Below, one piece after another: positions 1 to 8,792 of a stretch of DNA of 64,000 bases (its first letter is position 1; each line of letters starts with the position of its first letter). This DNA is from Mucilaginibacter_A sp965201005 (lineage in GTDB: Bacteria; Bacteroidota; Bacteroidia; Sphingobacteriales; Sphingobacteriaceae). The position numbers were made by a program, and so were the translations under genes. The notes under the pieces are model-generated. The model was given only the letters and a program-made list of their open reading frames with translations, searched no databases and was not told where the DNA came from. Location of the stretch: positions 2,170,001 through 2,234,000 of the forward strand of contig NZ_OZ241747.1 in NCBI RefSeq assembly GCF_965201005.1. The letters run 5' to 3'.

Positions 1-341
1 AGTCCTTTTTCTGCCGATGCTTCTTTTACCACTGTTTTTTCAGGCTGCGCGGTAACTGGCGGTGTGGCAGGTTGTACAAAATTGGTTGAGTTTTCTTCGA
101 CTTCAGTTTCAATTAATGCAATAACATCGCCCACCTGCACCACTTCATCTTGCTGAAATAAAACTTTGCTGAGCGTACCTTTTACCGGCGAAGGCACATC
201 AGAATCTACTTTATCAGTTGCAATTTCTACCACAGCGTCATCCGGTTCAATCATATCACCTGGTTTTTTAAGCCATTTAATAATGGTTGCTTCGGCAATG
301 CTTTCGCCCATTTTTGGCAGCAGTAATTCGTATAAAGCCAT
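1..341 (-). CDS. 2-oxoacid dehydrogenase E2 (dihydrolipoyl acyltransferase), N-terminal part
   Basis: Partial gene that runs off the left edge; only the first 113 residues are visible, starting at the ATG ending at 341. Residues 1 to about 75 form a biotinyl/lipoyl domain with the hallmark ATDKVDSD, whose lysine (about residue 44) is the expected lipoylation site. An acidic, proline/alanine-rich linker follows. The product should be the acyltransferase core of a pyruvate, 2-oxoglutarate or branched-chain dehydrogenase complex in the cytoplasm; the catalytic domain that would tell these apart is outside the window. It sits 30 bp downstream of cinA on the same strand and is probably cotranscribed. 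A dispersed core motif (17-28) lies in the linker and encodes KEAS. Confidence 0.88.
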   Translation of the reverse strand, partial: MALYELLLPKMGESIAEATIIKWLKKPGDMIEPDDAVVEIATDKVDSDVPSPVKGTLSKVLFQQDEVVQVGDVIALIETEVEENSTNFVQPATPPVTAQPEKTVVKEASAEKG

Positions 342-371
342 TCTGATATTTTGGTCGGATAAAATTACGTT

Positions 372-1616
372 TTATTTTGATTCACGCAGCAACTGCAGCA
401 AATCGATCATCGCACGGGTTGCCGTTCGTTCAATATTCTGGATGCGTTTATTACCGAAAACATACCTTTTAGCAAGGGTTTTCTCCTGATTGGCCACTGC
501 GATCCAAACCGTGCCAACCGGTTTTTCGGGCGTACCGCCATCCGGACCGGCAATCCCGGTAACAGCTACTGCATAATCCGAAGAGAAAGTGCGCAATGCA
601 CCTTCTGCCATTTCACGCACGGTTTCTTCGCTCACGGCACCGGTTTCCCACAAAGTGTCCGGGTTTACGCCAAGCATCCGCTCTTTCATTTCATACGAAT
701 ACGAAACCGCTCCTCCCAAAAACACGCTTGATGCACCCGGCAAACTGGTGAATAAATGCGCCAGGTAACCGCCGGTACAGCTTTCGGCCAGCGATAAAGT
801 TTGCTTATTTTTTGACATTAAAAGAAGTATCGCCTTTTCCAGCGGGATATCTTCTGTTGCCACAATCGTATCGCCCAGCCTTTTGGTTATTTTTTTGGTT
901 TGAATGGCCAACGCTTTTTTAAGCTGATTTTCATCTTCGCCATAAGCACTTAAACGCAAACGCACCACACCCAGTTTTGGCAGGTAAGCCAGCTTGATTT
1001 CCGGCGGCAGCTGATCTTCAATATCAGCAATGCGTTCGGCCAGAAAAGATTCGCCCTCGCCAGCGGTCAAAATGGTTTGATGGATGATTTTTGGCAGATC
1101 AAACGTTTCTTTCAGTTTTGGAATCACTAAATCTTCCATTAGATACATCATTTCAAACGGAACGCCAGGCATAGAAACAAAAACTTTTCCATCTACCTGA
1201 AACCACATGCCGGGCGCAGTACCGTTTTTATTGAACAAAACTTCGCAGTTTTCGGGCACATCAGCCTGCCGGATATTTACTTCCAGCAGCGGCCGGTTGT
1301 ATCGTTCAAAAATATTGGCCACATTGTCCAGCGTTTGCTGATCGCGTTTCATGCCCACACCAAAATATTCGGCAAGAGTGGTTTTGGTGATGTCGTCCTT
1401 TGTTGGGCCTAATCCGCCGGTTATCAAAATCAGATCGGCCCGACCGGATGCTTCTTTTAGGGCAGAAAAAATGTGCCCGCGATCATCAGAAACAGAAGAA
1501 ATTTGTTTGATGCGGACACCAATGGCATTTAGTTGCTGCGCCATCCAGGCCGAGTTGCTATCGATGATCTGCCCGATCAGGATTTCATCGCCAATCGTTA
1601 TAATTTCTGCTAACAT
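372..1616 (-). CDS. cinA: CinA family nicotinamide-nucleotide amidohydrolase
   Basis: Full-length 414-aa CinA. The N-terminal half is a MoaB/MogA-like domain with TGGLGPTKDDITK near residue 70. The C-terminal third is the PncC amidase domain with the signature AESCTGG followed by GAVSYS and TGIAGPDGGTPEKPVGTVW. The family deamidates nicotinamide mononucleotide in NAD salvage; the N-terminal domain has been tied to ADP-ribose hydrolysis. The name reflects induction with competence in some Firmicutes, but CinA is widespread and does not by itself show transformability. Its ATG directly abuts the lptD stop codon, so the two are probably one transcript. Two core motifs fall in the gene (819-830 and 1448-1459), encoding ILLLM and KEAS. 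Confidence 0.95.
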   Translation of the reverse strand: MLAEIITIGDEILIGQIIDSNSAWMAQQLNAIGVRIKQISSVSDDRGHIFSALKEASGRADLILITGGLGPTKDDITKTTLAEYFGVGMKRDQQTLDNVANIFERYNRPLLEVNIRQADVPENCEVLFNKNGTAPGMWFQVDGKVFVSMPGVPFEMMYLMEDLVIPKLKETFDLPKIIHQTILTAGEGESFLAERIADIEDQLPPEIKLAYLPKLGVVRLRLSAYGEDENQLKKALAIQTKKITKRLGDTIVATEDIPLEKAILLLMSKNKQTLSLAESCTGGYLAHLFTSLPGASSVFLGGAVSYSYEMKERMLGVNPDTLWETGAVSEETVREMAEGALRTFSSDYAVAVTGIAGPDGGTPEKPVGTVWIAVANQEKTLAKRYVFGNKRIQNIERTATRAMIDLLQLLRESK

Positions 1617-4373
1617 TTAATAATTGTTATAGTAATCTTTCCGCTTGTTCAGTTTCAGCGTTTGTAAAATACTGGCTTTTACGCGCAAATCAACACTGTA
1701 ATATTTGTAATAGCCAAACGGAATCCATTGAAAAGCCAAATCCCAGCAATGCAGATCACGATAAATGGACAAGGACGTCGTGCTGATTTTGCTCTGCCTG
1801 AAATCATAACCGGAAGTGTATTGCAGCTTCCATTTCGGTGTAACGTTAAAATCGCCGTTTACGTTTACGGCATTGCTGATGGACGTAGTAACACCAGAGT
1901 TAAAATAACTGAAATTATAATTCAGGGAAACATTCCAGGGAATGTTAAAATCCACAAAAGCATTTGGGTCGCGGTTGATCATGGCCAATTGCCCGGCCTG
2001 CTGCGCGTTCATGCCTTGCAACGTATTTAGGTTATTTTGATTTTGGTTGCGCTGCTGTCGCTGGTTTTTGGCCGAATTAGAGTTTAAGCTGAAATTGGAT
2101 GAAATGGAAAATGATGATAATGTAGGCAACTTGCCGGTAGCTAATGTATATTGATTGATCACCCTGGCATATTTTACAATTTGCCCGTTGGAAATAGAAT
2201 CTTTGACAATTGTTGTGTAAGGGTTGAATACAGAACTGAAATTGATGCCCAGTTTTTGGTTGAACAAAGCCGTGCGCCCGCTAACACTGATCGGCGAAAG
2301 TTTCAGGGAATCGGCCACAATGTTATAAAAGGTAGAAAAAGTAAGCCCCTGTAGAATCGGGATTTTCCGGTCGGCATTGGTGGTATCGGTACTTTTGGCG
2401 CGTACTTTTGCTTCTACGGTATTATCAACACTTAAAGCTATACCGGCAGATCTTCCGCCGGAAGGGCCCTGATATAAAGAATTATCAAAAATAGAATATC
2501 GGGTGGTAGCATACGGATACGGAATGGCCGGATTGCTTACCACATTTTGAAAATAACCGTAAGAATCGTTATTATAATCAGGCCGATATTGAAAACTCAG
2601 TGAAGGCGTCATTACATGGCGGATCGCTAATAGTTTACTGTTCTTAAAATTAACCGTTCCGTAAACTTTGGTAGACAAACCGGTACTTACGCTATAAGAC
2701 CCGGCACGGCGAAATCCCGGAACGGTATCGGTAACCAAAGAATCTACACCGGTTGTGTTGCCGCGTGCATAGCGTTTACGGATGGTCTGCAGGTAATCTA
2801 CCTCATTATAATTGATACTGGAAGAAAACTGAAAATATTTAAGCACATTTAAACTCAAACTTACCGGAATAGTTTGCTGGAAACCATTTTGAAACCGCTT
2901 AAAAACCTGTTTGGTCAGAAACTGAGATTCGGGAATGGCCGTAACCCGGTTATCGCCCGTTAAAGTATATTGTACGTTGATGCGCTGATACCACTTTTGC
3001 TGGCCAACCCGGGTTTTAGAATCAAACGGGTTGATGCTGGCCATATTAAAAGTAAAACTTGGCAAATCCAGCGTAATGGTTTTGGTGGACAGTTGCTGAC
3101 TATGGTTGGCACTGGCCGTAAAATTGAACGGTGTACCCGCCCAGGTTTTGCTGTACGCAACGCTTGAACGTAAGGTATTTTGTGTTAAAGCTGTTAAATT
3201 ATAGTTAACGTTACTGGCATTATTGGAGTAATAAGTTGATGTTCCGGCATTAACAGAAGCACTGAAAGTAGTACCCGGATGCGCATTGGGGTTTTGCGTG
3301 TGTGACCACCGGATGTTGAAATCTTTGGCGGCTGGATCTGTTTCCAGACCATATTTATGATAACCAAAACTCAATACCAAATTGCCTGAATATCTATACC
3401 GGTCGAAATAACGTGCATCACTGCTCAGTTCAAATGATCCTTTTGAGTAGATAGAACCGTAATTGGTCAAATCAAATTTATCACCAAAACCCATATAATA
3501 GCCAAAGTTGCGCAGGTTAAAACCCAGCGTGGCATCTTCCCCAAAAGAGGGCAAAATGATGCCGGAAGTCCGCTTGTCTGGTTTCGGGAAAAAACCGAAC
3601 GGAATGGCAACAGGCAGCGGCACGCCTTCAATTTCCAGATAAGCCGGGCCGGAAATAATCTGGTTCTTCTCGGCGATACCTTTTGTGATCACAATACCGA
3701 AATGCGTGTCCGGATAAGGCAAATTACAGGTGCTGAACAAAATATTGCGGTAAGCAATTTCATCTTCGTTCAGTTTTTTGGCTTGTCCGCCCGAAATATA
3801 ATTGCCCTGTTGCTCGGAAAAAGCCTGATATATTTTTGCTTTTTTGGTCACATAATCAAACACTAAAGAATCTGCCGTGACCGGACTGTCGTTTTTTTGC
3901 TTGAGGATGGGTTTGCCGGAATAACGCTTAGTTTTCGGGTTCGTCGTTCCACGTGCGTAAGCCGTATGGTTTTTTTGATCAAGCCGGATGTAATCTGCAT
4001 CGATAGCCGCATCTTCGTAAGTAATGCGGGCTTTGCCATACAGGTAAACAATATTCTTTTCCTGATCGGTAACAATAGAATCTTCGGCTGTATATTTTAC
4101 GGTAGAATTTAAACCGTTTTTGGATTTATTGGTCGTATCGGTTTTTGCTGATGCTGTTTTTACACCTGTTTTTTTGGTGGTTTTTCTTTTTCCCGGAACA
4201 GTATCTTTCTGCAACAAAATACGATCACGCTTTTTGAAAGAATCAAGCTGGATTACTGTATCGGCTGTTGCAGGCTTATATTTTTTTACAAAACGCGTAA
4301 TGGAGAAAGAAAAAGCAGAAAAAAAACAAATTGTGACGAGCAGTACAGGAAAAAGAAACTTTATAAATCTCAA
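1617..4373 (-). CDS. lptD: LptD-like outer-membrane LPS-assembly protein
   Basis: 918-aa protein with an N-terminal hydrophobic signal segment (about residues 5-25), a lysine/threonine-rich linker, an OstA/LptA-like domain (about 95-200, around NIVYLYGKARITYEDAAIDA) and a long C-terminal part rich in alternating aromatic residues, as in a beta-barrel, ending in positively charged and aromatic residues. LptD inserts lipopolysaccharide into the outer leaflet of the outer membrane. Bacteroidota homologues are long and diverged, so assignment rests on architecture. The gene is divergent from a cell-wall amidase with about 30 bp between the start codons, and is followed without a gap by cinA. A GT-type core motif lies at 4151-4162 in the low-complexity linker. 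Confidence 0.82.
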   Translation of the reverse strand: MRFIKFLFPVLLVTICFFSAFSFSITRFVKKYKPATADTVIQLDSFKKRDRILLQKDTVPGKRKTTKKTGVKTASAKTDTTNKSKNGLNSTVKYTAEDSIVTDQEKNIVYLYGKARITYEDAAIDADYIRLDQKNHTAYARGTTNPKTKRYSGKPILKQKNDSPVTADSLVFDYVTKKAKIYQAFSEQQGNYISGGQAKKLNEDEIAYRNILFSTCNLPYPDTHFGIVITKGIAEKNQIISGPAYLEIEGVPLPVAIPFGFFPKPDKRTSGIILPSFGEDATLGFNLRNFGYYMGFGDKFDLTNYGSIYSKGSFELSSDARYFDRYRYSGNLVLSFGYHKYGLETDPAAKDFNIRWSHTQNPNAHPGTTFSASVNAGTSTYYSNNASNVNYNLTALTQNTLRSSVAYSKTWAGTPFNFTASANHSQQLSTKTITLDLPSFTFNMASINPFDSKTRVGQQKWYQRINVQYTLTGDNRVTAIPESQFLTKQVFKRFQNGFQQTIPVSLSLNVLKYFQFSSSINYNEVDYLQTIRKRYARGNTTGVDSLVTDTVPGFRRAGSYSVSTGLSTKVYGTVNFKNSKLLAIRHVMTPSLSFQYRPDYNNDSYGYFQNVVSNPAIPYPYATTRYSIFDNSLYQGPSGGRSAGIALSVDNTVEAKVRAKSTDTTNADRKIPILQGLTFSTFYNIVADSLKLSPISVSGRTALFNQKLGINFSSVFNPYTTIVKDSISNGQIVKYARVINQYTLATGKLPTLSSFSISSNFSLNSNSAKNQRQQRNQNQNNLNTLQGMNAQQAGQLAMINRDPNAFVDFNIPWNVSLNYNFSYFNSGVTTSISNAVNVNGDFNVTPKWKLQYTSGYDFRQSKISTTSLSIYRDLHCWDLAFQWIPFGYYKYYSVDLRVKASILQTLKLNKRKDYYNNY

Positions 4374-4387
4374 AATCGATTTTGAAT

Positions 4388-4430
4388 ATTATTTTTGCAA
4401 ATGTATGTTGTGTACGGTCTCAAAATTAAC
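4388..4430. promoter_or_regulatory. Overlapping divergent promoter region of lptD and the amidase gene
   Basis: The 30-odd bases between the two divergent starts contain a -7-like TATTTTTGC (4390-4398, plus strand) and, overlapping it, TACATTTGC on the minus strand (4397-4405). Both fit the Bacteroidota -7 consensus TAnnTTTGC. I see no well-placed -33 TTG for the plus strand, so this is a sequence-based guess. Confidence 0.4.
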
Positions 4431-5277
4431 GAAAATTAAAACATTGAAAAGGCTCATTTATTGTTTAACGTTTTTTAACCTTTTTGCCAGCAGTACTTCT
4501 TTTGCCCTTGAAAAATCAATGCCAGCTGATACACTTGCCGAAAAACGCTTCAAGCTCAAAACAATTGTAGTTGATGCCGGGCATGGTGGCCGCCGCGCCG
4601 GTGCTGCAGGTTCGTTTTCATTGGAAAAAGACGTAACGCTTGCAATCGCATTTAAGTTACAAAAAGCGATACAGCAGCAAATGAGCGACATTAAAGTAGT
4701 GATGACGCGCACAGATGGTGAAGATGTGGACTGGCAAAAACGATCAGACATTGCCAATGAAAACAAAGGAAACCTTTTTATTTCCATACATTGCAACTCT
4801 TTGCCGGATAAAATTGTAACCGTTCGCGGAAAAAGGACACGCGTTGCCAATCGTTCCGGTAAAGGTGTTCTGCTGTTGGTTTATGGTTTCCATCGTACTA
4901 AAGAAGAAGAAAAAGCCATCCGCGAAAATTTGATGGACGAAAAAGATTCTAAAGAAATGGACAGTAGTTTTGACCCAACTGACCCAACTTCTACCATTTT
5001 ATTAAACGCTTATAAAAATAAATATCGTAAACAAAGCATCCGTTTTGCTGATTTGCTCAATAGTGAGTTTGTAGAAACGGATGGCCGCCACAGCAATGGT
5101 GTAATTGAGCAGGGTGTGCTGGTTTTATGCCATAGTGCAATGCCATCGGTTTTGGTTGAGACTGGTTTTATCAACAATCCGGATGATGAAAAATATTTGA
5201 ACTCAGAAGAAGGACAAACTGAAATTGTAAACTCCATTGTACGGGCAATTGTAAAATACCGCAAGGAAAACGAATAA
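4405..5277 (+). CDS. N-acetylmuramoyl-L-alanine amidase (Amidase_3)
   Basis: About 290 aa. The reading frame stays open upstream into lptD, but that part is antisense; the first sensible ATG is 4405, and a TTG at 4444, giving a cleaner 24-residue signal peptide (LKRLIYCLTFFNLFASS...), is a real alternative. The zinc-amidase motifs are present: VVDAGHGG (His about 60), Glu in SLEKDV, SIHCNS, and VLVETGFINNPDDEKYL with the catalytic Glu. The enzyme cleaves the amide bond between muramic acid and the stem peptide in the periplasm and typically acts in cell separation or murein turnover. It is followed 26 bp later by an MCE/MlaD gene, an arrangement typical of this group. Confidence 0.9.
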   Translation: MLCTVSKLTKIKTLKRLIYCLTFFNLFASSTSFALEKSMPADTLAEKRFKLKTIVVDAGHGGRRAGAAGSFSLEKDVTLAIAFKLQKAIQQQMSDIKVVMTRTDGEDVDWQKRSDIANENKGNLFISIHCNSLPDKIVTVRGKRTRVANRSGKGVLLLVYGFHRTKEEEKAIRENLMDEKDSKEMDSSFDPTDPTSTILLNAYKNKYRKQSIRFADLLNSEFVETDGRHSNGVIEQGVLVLCHSAMPSVLVETGFINNPDDEKYLNSEEGQTEIVNSIVRAIVKYRKENE

Positions 5278-5303
5278 ATCAAACTATATTAAAACCCTCT
5301 ATT

Positions 5304-6266
5304 TTGAAAATATCAAACGAAACAAAAATTGGCGCACTTACAGCCATTGCAATTACGGTACTTATTTTAGGGTATAATTTTTTACGCGGTAACGATATTT
5401 TTTCGAGAGAGCAGCTGTTTTATGCGATCTATAGCCATGTGGACGGACTAAACGTTTCTAAACCGGTGCTGGTGAATGGTTTTCAAATTGGCCGTATTTC
5501 CAACATGCGTTTGCAGCATAGCGGTAAAACAGTTGTCGAGTTTAAGATCAGTAAAGATTATCCTATCCCGGAAAATTCTGTGGCAAAACTAATCAGCACA
5601 GATTTGCTTGGGAACAAAGCTGTAGAATTTGAACTCGGAAACAGTGCGGTATTTGCAGAAAATAAAGATACTTTGCGCTCTAACGTTGAACGTAGTTTGG
5701 CAGAGTCTGTTCAGCCGGTACAAAAAAAGGTGGAAACAATTATTGCCAAAATGGATTCGCTGCTCACTTCTGTAAACACCATTTTAAATCCTGGTTTTGC
5801 AAATAATTTTGACCGCAGCTTTAAAAGTATTGCAAATACGCTGGCCACATTAGAAAGTACCAGCAAAAGAGTTGATGGTTTGGTAGGCACCGAAGGCGGC
5901 AAAGTTGGTAAAATCCTGTCAAACTTTGAATCTATATCTACTAATCTGCGAAACAATAATGACCGCATTGCCAGGATTGTGTCCAATTTTGATAAACTGA
6001 GCGATCAGGCCGCTAAAGTAAATATTCAGGAAACTTTAACAAATGCCAATAAAGCAGTTTCGGATCTGCAGGTGGCAATCAACAAAATCAACAATGGTAA
6101 AGGTTCGCTTGGTTTACTTTTGAACGACGATAAAATGTACAATAACCTGAACAATGCAGCAGAAAGTCTGGATAAATTAATTGTAGATGTTAAAGAAAAC
6201 CCAAAACGGTACATTAGTGTAGATTTCAGCCTGATCCAGATTGGTGGAAAAGGAAAGAAAAAATAG
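5304..6266 (+). CDS. MCE/MlaD family lipid-transport substrate-binding protein
   Basis: 320 aa with one N-terminal transmembrane helix (about residues 10-27, ALTAIAITVLILGYNFL), an MCE domain at about 35-115 (VDGLNVSKPVLVNGFQIGRI) and a long helical C-terminal region to 310 with repeated Asn/Ser heptads, suggesting a coiled coil. MCE proteins of this form are anchored in the inner membrane as hexamers and carry phospholipids between membranes with an MlaE/MlaF ABC transporter, which is not in this window. It is the second gene after the amidase and probably the last of that transcript, as a minus-strand gene converges on it. Confidence 0.9.
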   Translation: MKISNETKIGALTAIAITVLILGYNFLRGNDIFSREQLFYAIYSHVDGLNVSKPVLVNGFQIGRISNMRLQHSGKTVVEFKISKDYPIPENSVAKLISTDLLGNKAVEFELGNSAVFAENKDTLRSNVERSLAESVQPVQKKVETIIAKMDSLLTSVNTILNPGFANNFDRSFKSIANTLATLESTSKRVDGLVGTEGGKVGKILSNFESISTNLRNNNDRIARIVSNFDKLSDQAAKVNIQETLTNANKAVSDLQVAINKINNGKGSLGLLLNDDKMYNNLNNAAESLDKLIVDVKENPKRYISVDFSLIQIGGKGKKK

Positions 6267-6301
6267 TTGAGGCCCCGTTCAAATTCTGACCGATATTTTA
6301 C

Positions 6302-6395
6302 ATGCTTCTTTTATCACCTAAAAATTGCTAAAGTTCATTTTCAGTTTTGTGTAATGGTGATTAAACCACCAAAATTACAGTGCTAAAAGAAGCAT
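6302..6395. repeat. Inverted pair of core motifs, 94-bp element
   Basis: ATGCTTCTTTTA at 6302-6313 and its reverse complement at 6384-6395 point toward each other, each followed inward by the second, A/T-rich block (TCACCTAAAAATTGC on the left; reverse-read GCACTGTAATTTTGG on the right). It fills the gap between the convergent mlaD-like gene and rnz. The arms could pair as an RNA hairpin, but there is no U-tract, so a terminator role is uncertain. Outer span is 94 bp, the same as the pairs at 56534 and 58336. Confidence 0.8.
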
Positions 6396-6419
6396 CAGTT
6401 TTTTAAAAGCAGGAATTAA

Positions 6420-7331
6420 TTATACAACATAAGTTTTTCCTTCTATTGCGAGGTCTGTATTTAAAAATACAGACCTCGCTTCGTTCAGTAGATCATCCAA
6501 AGTTTTGTACCGTGCAGAAAAATGGCCTATCAACAGCTTTTTTACATTTGCTTTTTGAGCAATTTCCCCTGCTTGTAAAGCTGTAGTATGATGTGTTTCC
6601 TGAGCGCGGATCAGCAGATCATTTAAAAAAGTTGCTTCGTGATATAGCAAATCAACTTTCTGTATTTGAGGCAGATAAGAATCATTAGCTAAAGTATCAG
6701 AACAATAAGCGTAACTTTTAGGGTCATCCGGTTTGATTGTCAACAGATCATTCGAAACAATTTTACCTTGTTCTGAAATAAAATCTGCACCTTGTTTCAA
6801 CTTAAAAAACTGATTTCGCGGAACCTGATAATTTTCCAACTGATGCGCATCTAATTTTAACAAAGGTTTTTTTTGTCGAAAAACGAAACCGGTACAGGGA
6901 ATGCGATGGTTAAGGATAATTGTTTCTACAGTAAGGTCATTATTGTCTAGGATGGTTTCCGGACGTTTGGTTTGAGTGGGGTAAAATTCAATTTCGTAGT
7001 TCAGGTTTGTCCAGGAATACTCAAAATGGACATTTATTATCTTGATCAAATCCGGCGGCCCAAACAGTTTCATTGGTTTTTTCCTGCCGTTTAAATGCAT
7101 GGAAGACAACAAACCGATCAGCCCCAAATAATGATCTCCATGCAAATGACTGATAAAAATATGATCTATTTTGCCCGGTTTTACATCAAAACGCAGCATT
7201 TGCTGTTGTGTACCTTCGCCGCAATCAATCAGATAAACACGTTCATTAACGTTCAAAGCTTGCGAAGTAGGATTTCTGTTGTATATAGGTGTGGCAGAGC
7301 TGCTTCCTAAAATCGTTACCTCAAATCTCAT
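6420..7331 (-). CDS. rnz: Ribonuclease Z
   Basis: 303 aa, standard length for the short bacterial RNase Z. The metallo-beta-lactamase motif SHLHGDHYLGL (His62, His64, Asp66, His67) follows IDCGEGTQQQML; later zinc ligands are in YCSDT, LYHEATF and LLIGHFSARY. It removes the 3' trailer from tRNA precursors lacking an encoded CCA, or trims them. It starts 21 bp after a STAS-domain gene. The last 20 codons contain a perfect 15-bp inverted repeat with a 2-nt loop (6448-6479), reported separately. Confidence 0.95.
   Translation of the reverse strand: MRFEVTILGSSSATPIYNRNPTSQALNVNERVYLIDCGEGTQQQMLRFDVKPGKIDHIFISHLHGDHYLGLIGLLSSMHLNGRKKPMKLFGPPDLIKIINVHFEYSWTNLNYEIEFYPTQTKRPETILDNNDLTVETIILNHRIPCTGFVFRQKKPLLKLDAHQLENYQVPRNQFFKLKQGADFISEQGKIVSNDLLTIKPDDPKSYAYCSDTLANDSYLPQIQKVDLLYHEATFLNDLLIRAQETHHTTALQAGEIAQKANVKKLLIGHFSARYKTLDDLLNEARSVFLNTDLAIEGKTYVV
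6448..6479. repeat. Perfect 15-bp hairpin inside the 3' end of rnz
   Basis: GCGAGGTCTGTATTT and its exact reverse complement are separated by two bases. The palindrome is entirely coding (residues ARSVFLNTDLA region) and about 30 nt before the stop codon. A perfect stem of this length in a coding region is unlikely by chance. Confidence 0.8.
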
Positions 7332-7352
7332 TTTCAGCGCAAGCAGAACCGG

Positions 7353-7730
7353 TTATTTGGTTTCTTTTTTAAGCTCTTTTTCAATTTCTTCCATAAAAAC
7401 CAAGTCAATTGCTTCTTCTGTAGTGCCTACAATAGAGAGTACGTTTTCTAATTGGGAAATGGAAACTAAGCGCGCAACAGAATCGCTTAAACCGGTCAAT
7501 ATAAAATTTCCTTCGGCATTTTTACATATACGATGACCAACAAGTAAACTGCTTAAACCGGAAGAATCCGCAAATTTTACCATGCCCAAATCCAAAATAA
7601 TATTGCGCTGCCCATCTGTGTTCATCAAAATCAATTCTGATTTGAGTTGAGGTGAGATCAATGAATTTAGTTTTGATTCGTTTAATTTGATCAAAACGTA
7701 TTTTTCATGTTTATCAACCGTAAATTTCAT
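7353..7730 (-). CDS. STAS-domain anti-sigma-factor antagonist-like protein
   Basis: 125 aa; residues 1-110 form one STAS domain with the motif KFADSSGLSSLL. The serine in DSSG (residue 56 or 57) matches the site phosphorylated in SpoIIAA/RsbV. Such proteins switch anti-sigma factors or other partners by phosphorylation. No cognate kinase or anti-sigma gene is in the window, so the partner is unknown. The C-terminus is a short charged tail (EEIEKELKKETK). It lies 55 bp after purC and 21 bp before rnz on the same strand. Confidence 0.85.
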   Translation of the reverse strand: MKFTVDKHEKYVLIKLNESKLNSLISPQLKSELILMNTDGQRNIILDLGMVKFADSSGLSSLLVGHRICKNAEGNFILTGLSDSVARLVSISQLENVLSIVGTTEEAIDLVFMEEIEKELKKETK

Positions 7731-7785
7731 ATACCTAAATATTAATAGTTAAAGATAGTATAATTTTGAGTAGAAATAAAAGGTT

Positions 7786-8733
7786 TTAAGGCAAAAGTTC
7801 AATTGCTTTTTGAATATTTTTTTCTACTCTGTCCAAAATGTTTTCATCTCCGGGTTTTTGAAATGGCAGATCAACAATACGTTCGTAGAGTTCAATGTAC
7901 CTTTCAGAAATAGAATCAACAATCGCTGCGGTCATATCCGGGATTTGCTGCCCGGCCTGGCCGGAAAACCCATTTTCCAGCAACCACTTCCGTACAAACT
8001 CTTTTGAAAGCTGTTTTTGCGGCTCATTTTTTTGCTGACGTTTTTGATACCCTTCTGAATAGAAATAACGAGAAGAATCAGGTGTATGGATTTCATCGAT
8101 CAAAAATATTTTCCCGTCGGATTTGCCAAATTCATATTTGGTGTCCACCAATATCAAACCGGTTTTAGCCGCTATCTGTGTGCCGCGCTCAAAAAGTGCT
8201 TGTGTATAAGCTTCCAGTTGCACGTAATCTGCTTCAGATACAATCCCTTGTTTTAGTATTTCTGCTCTTGAAATATCTTCATCATGGCCAACTGCTGCTT
8301 TAGTAGTTGGGGTGATAATGGGTTGCTGAAGCTTGTCATTTTCCTTTAATCCGTTTGGTAAAGCCACGCCGCAAATGCTTCTTTTACCGGCTGAATATTC
8401 GCGCCAGGCATGGCCGGCCAGATAGCCCCGGATCACCATTTCTACCTTAAAAGGTTCGCATATACGGCCAATAGTTACATTCGGGTCTGGAACGACAAGT
8501 ACCCAGTTCGGGACAATATCTGCCGTAGCTTCTAAAAACTTGGCCGCAATTTGGTTCAAAACCTGTCCTTTATACGGAATTGGTTCCGGCAAAACCACAT
8601 CAAATGCCGAAATGCGGTCCGAAGCAACCATTACCAGATATTGATTGCCAATTGTATAAACATCCCGCACCTTGCCCCGGTAAAAATCACTTTGCCCCGG
8701 AAAATTAAAGTTTGTTTCTTTTATTGCGTTCAT
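7786..8733 (-). CDS. purC: Phosphoribosylaminoimidazole-succinocarboxamide synthase
   Basis: 315 aa from the ATG at 8733 (MNAIKETNFNF); an upstream in-frame ATG at 8757 would add eight hydrophobic residues not usual for the family. SAICAR-synthetase features include FYRGKVRDVYTIG near the start, ASDRISAFDVVLPEPIPYKG, VEMVIRGYLAGHAWREY, LVDTKYEFGK and LIDEIHTPDSSRYF. It catalyses the ATP-dependent joining of aspartate to CAIR in purine synthesis. A core motif at 8375-8386 encodes GKRSI in a surface-type segment. Confidence 0.97.
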   Translation of the reverse strand: MNAIKETNFNFPGQSDFYRGKVRDVYTIGNQYLVMVASDRISAFDVVLPEPIPYKGQVLNQIAAKFLEATADIVPNWVLVVPDPNVTIGRICEPFKVEMVIRGYLAGHAWREYSAGKRSICGVALPNGLKENDKLQQPIITPTTKAAVGHDEDISRAEILKQGIVSEADYVQLEAYTQALFERGTQIAAKTGLILVDTKYEFGKSDGKIFLIDEIHTPDSSRYFYSEGYQKRQQKNEPQKQLSKEFVRKWLLENGFSGQAGQQIPDMTAAIVDSISERYIELYERIVDLPFQKPGDENILDRVEKNIQKAIELLP

Positions 8734-8792
8734 AAAAAGTATCCGTAAAAACAGCACCTTAAATTGTTAAAAATCTGTTGTGTTGATCGGGT

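Noticed and set aside
4120..4404. Amidase reading frame open upstream into lptD
   Set aside because: This part is antisense to lptD, has no family similarity, and the signal peptide begins after 4405.
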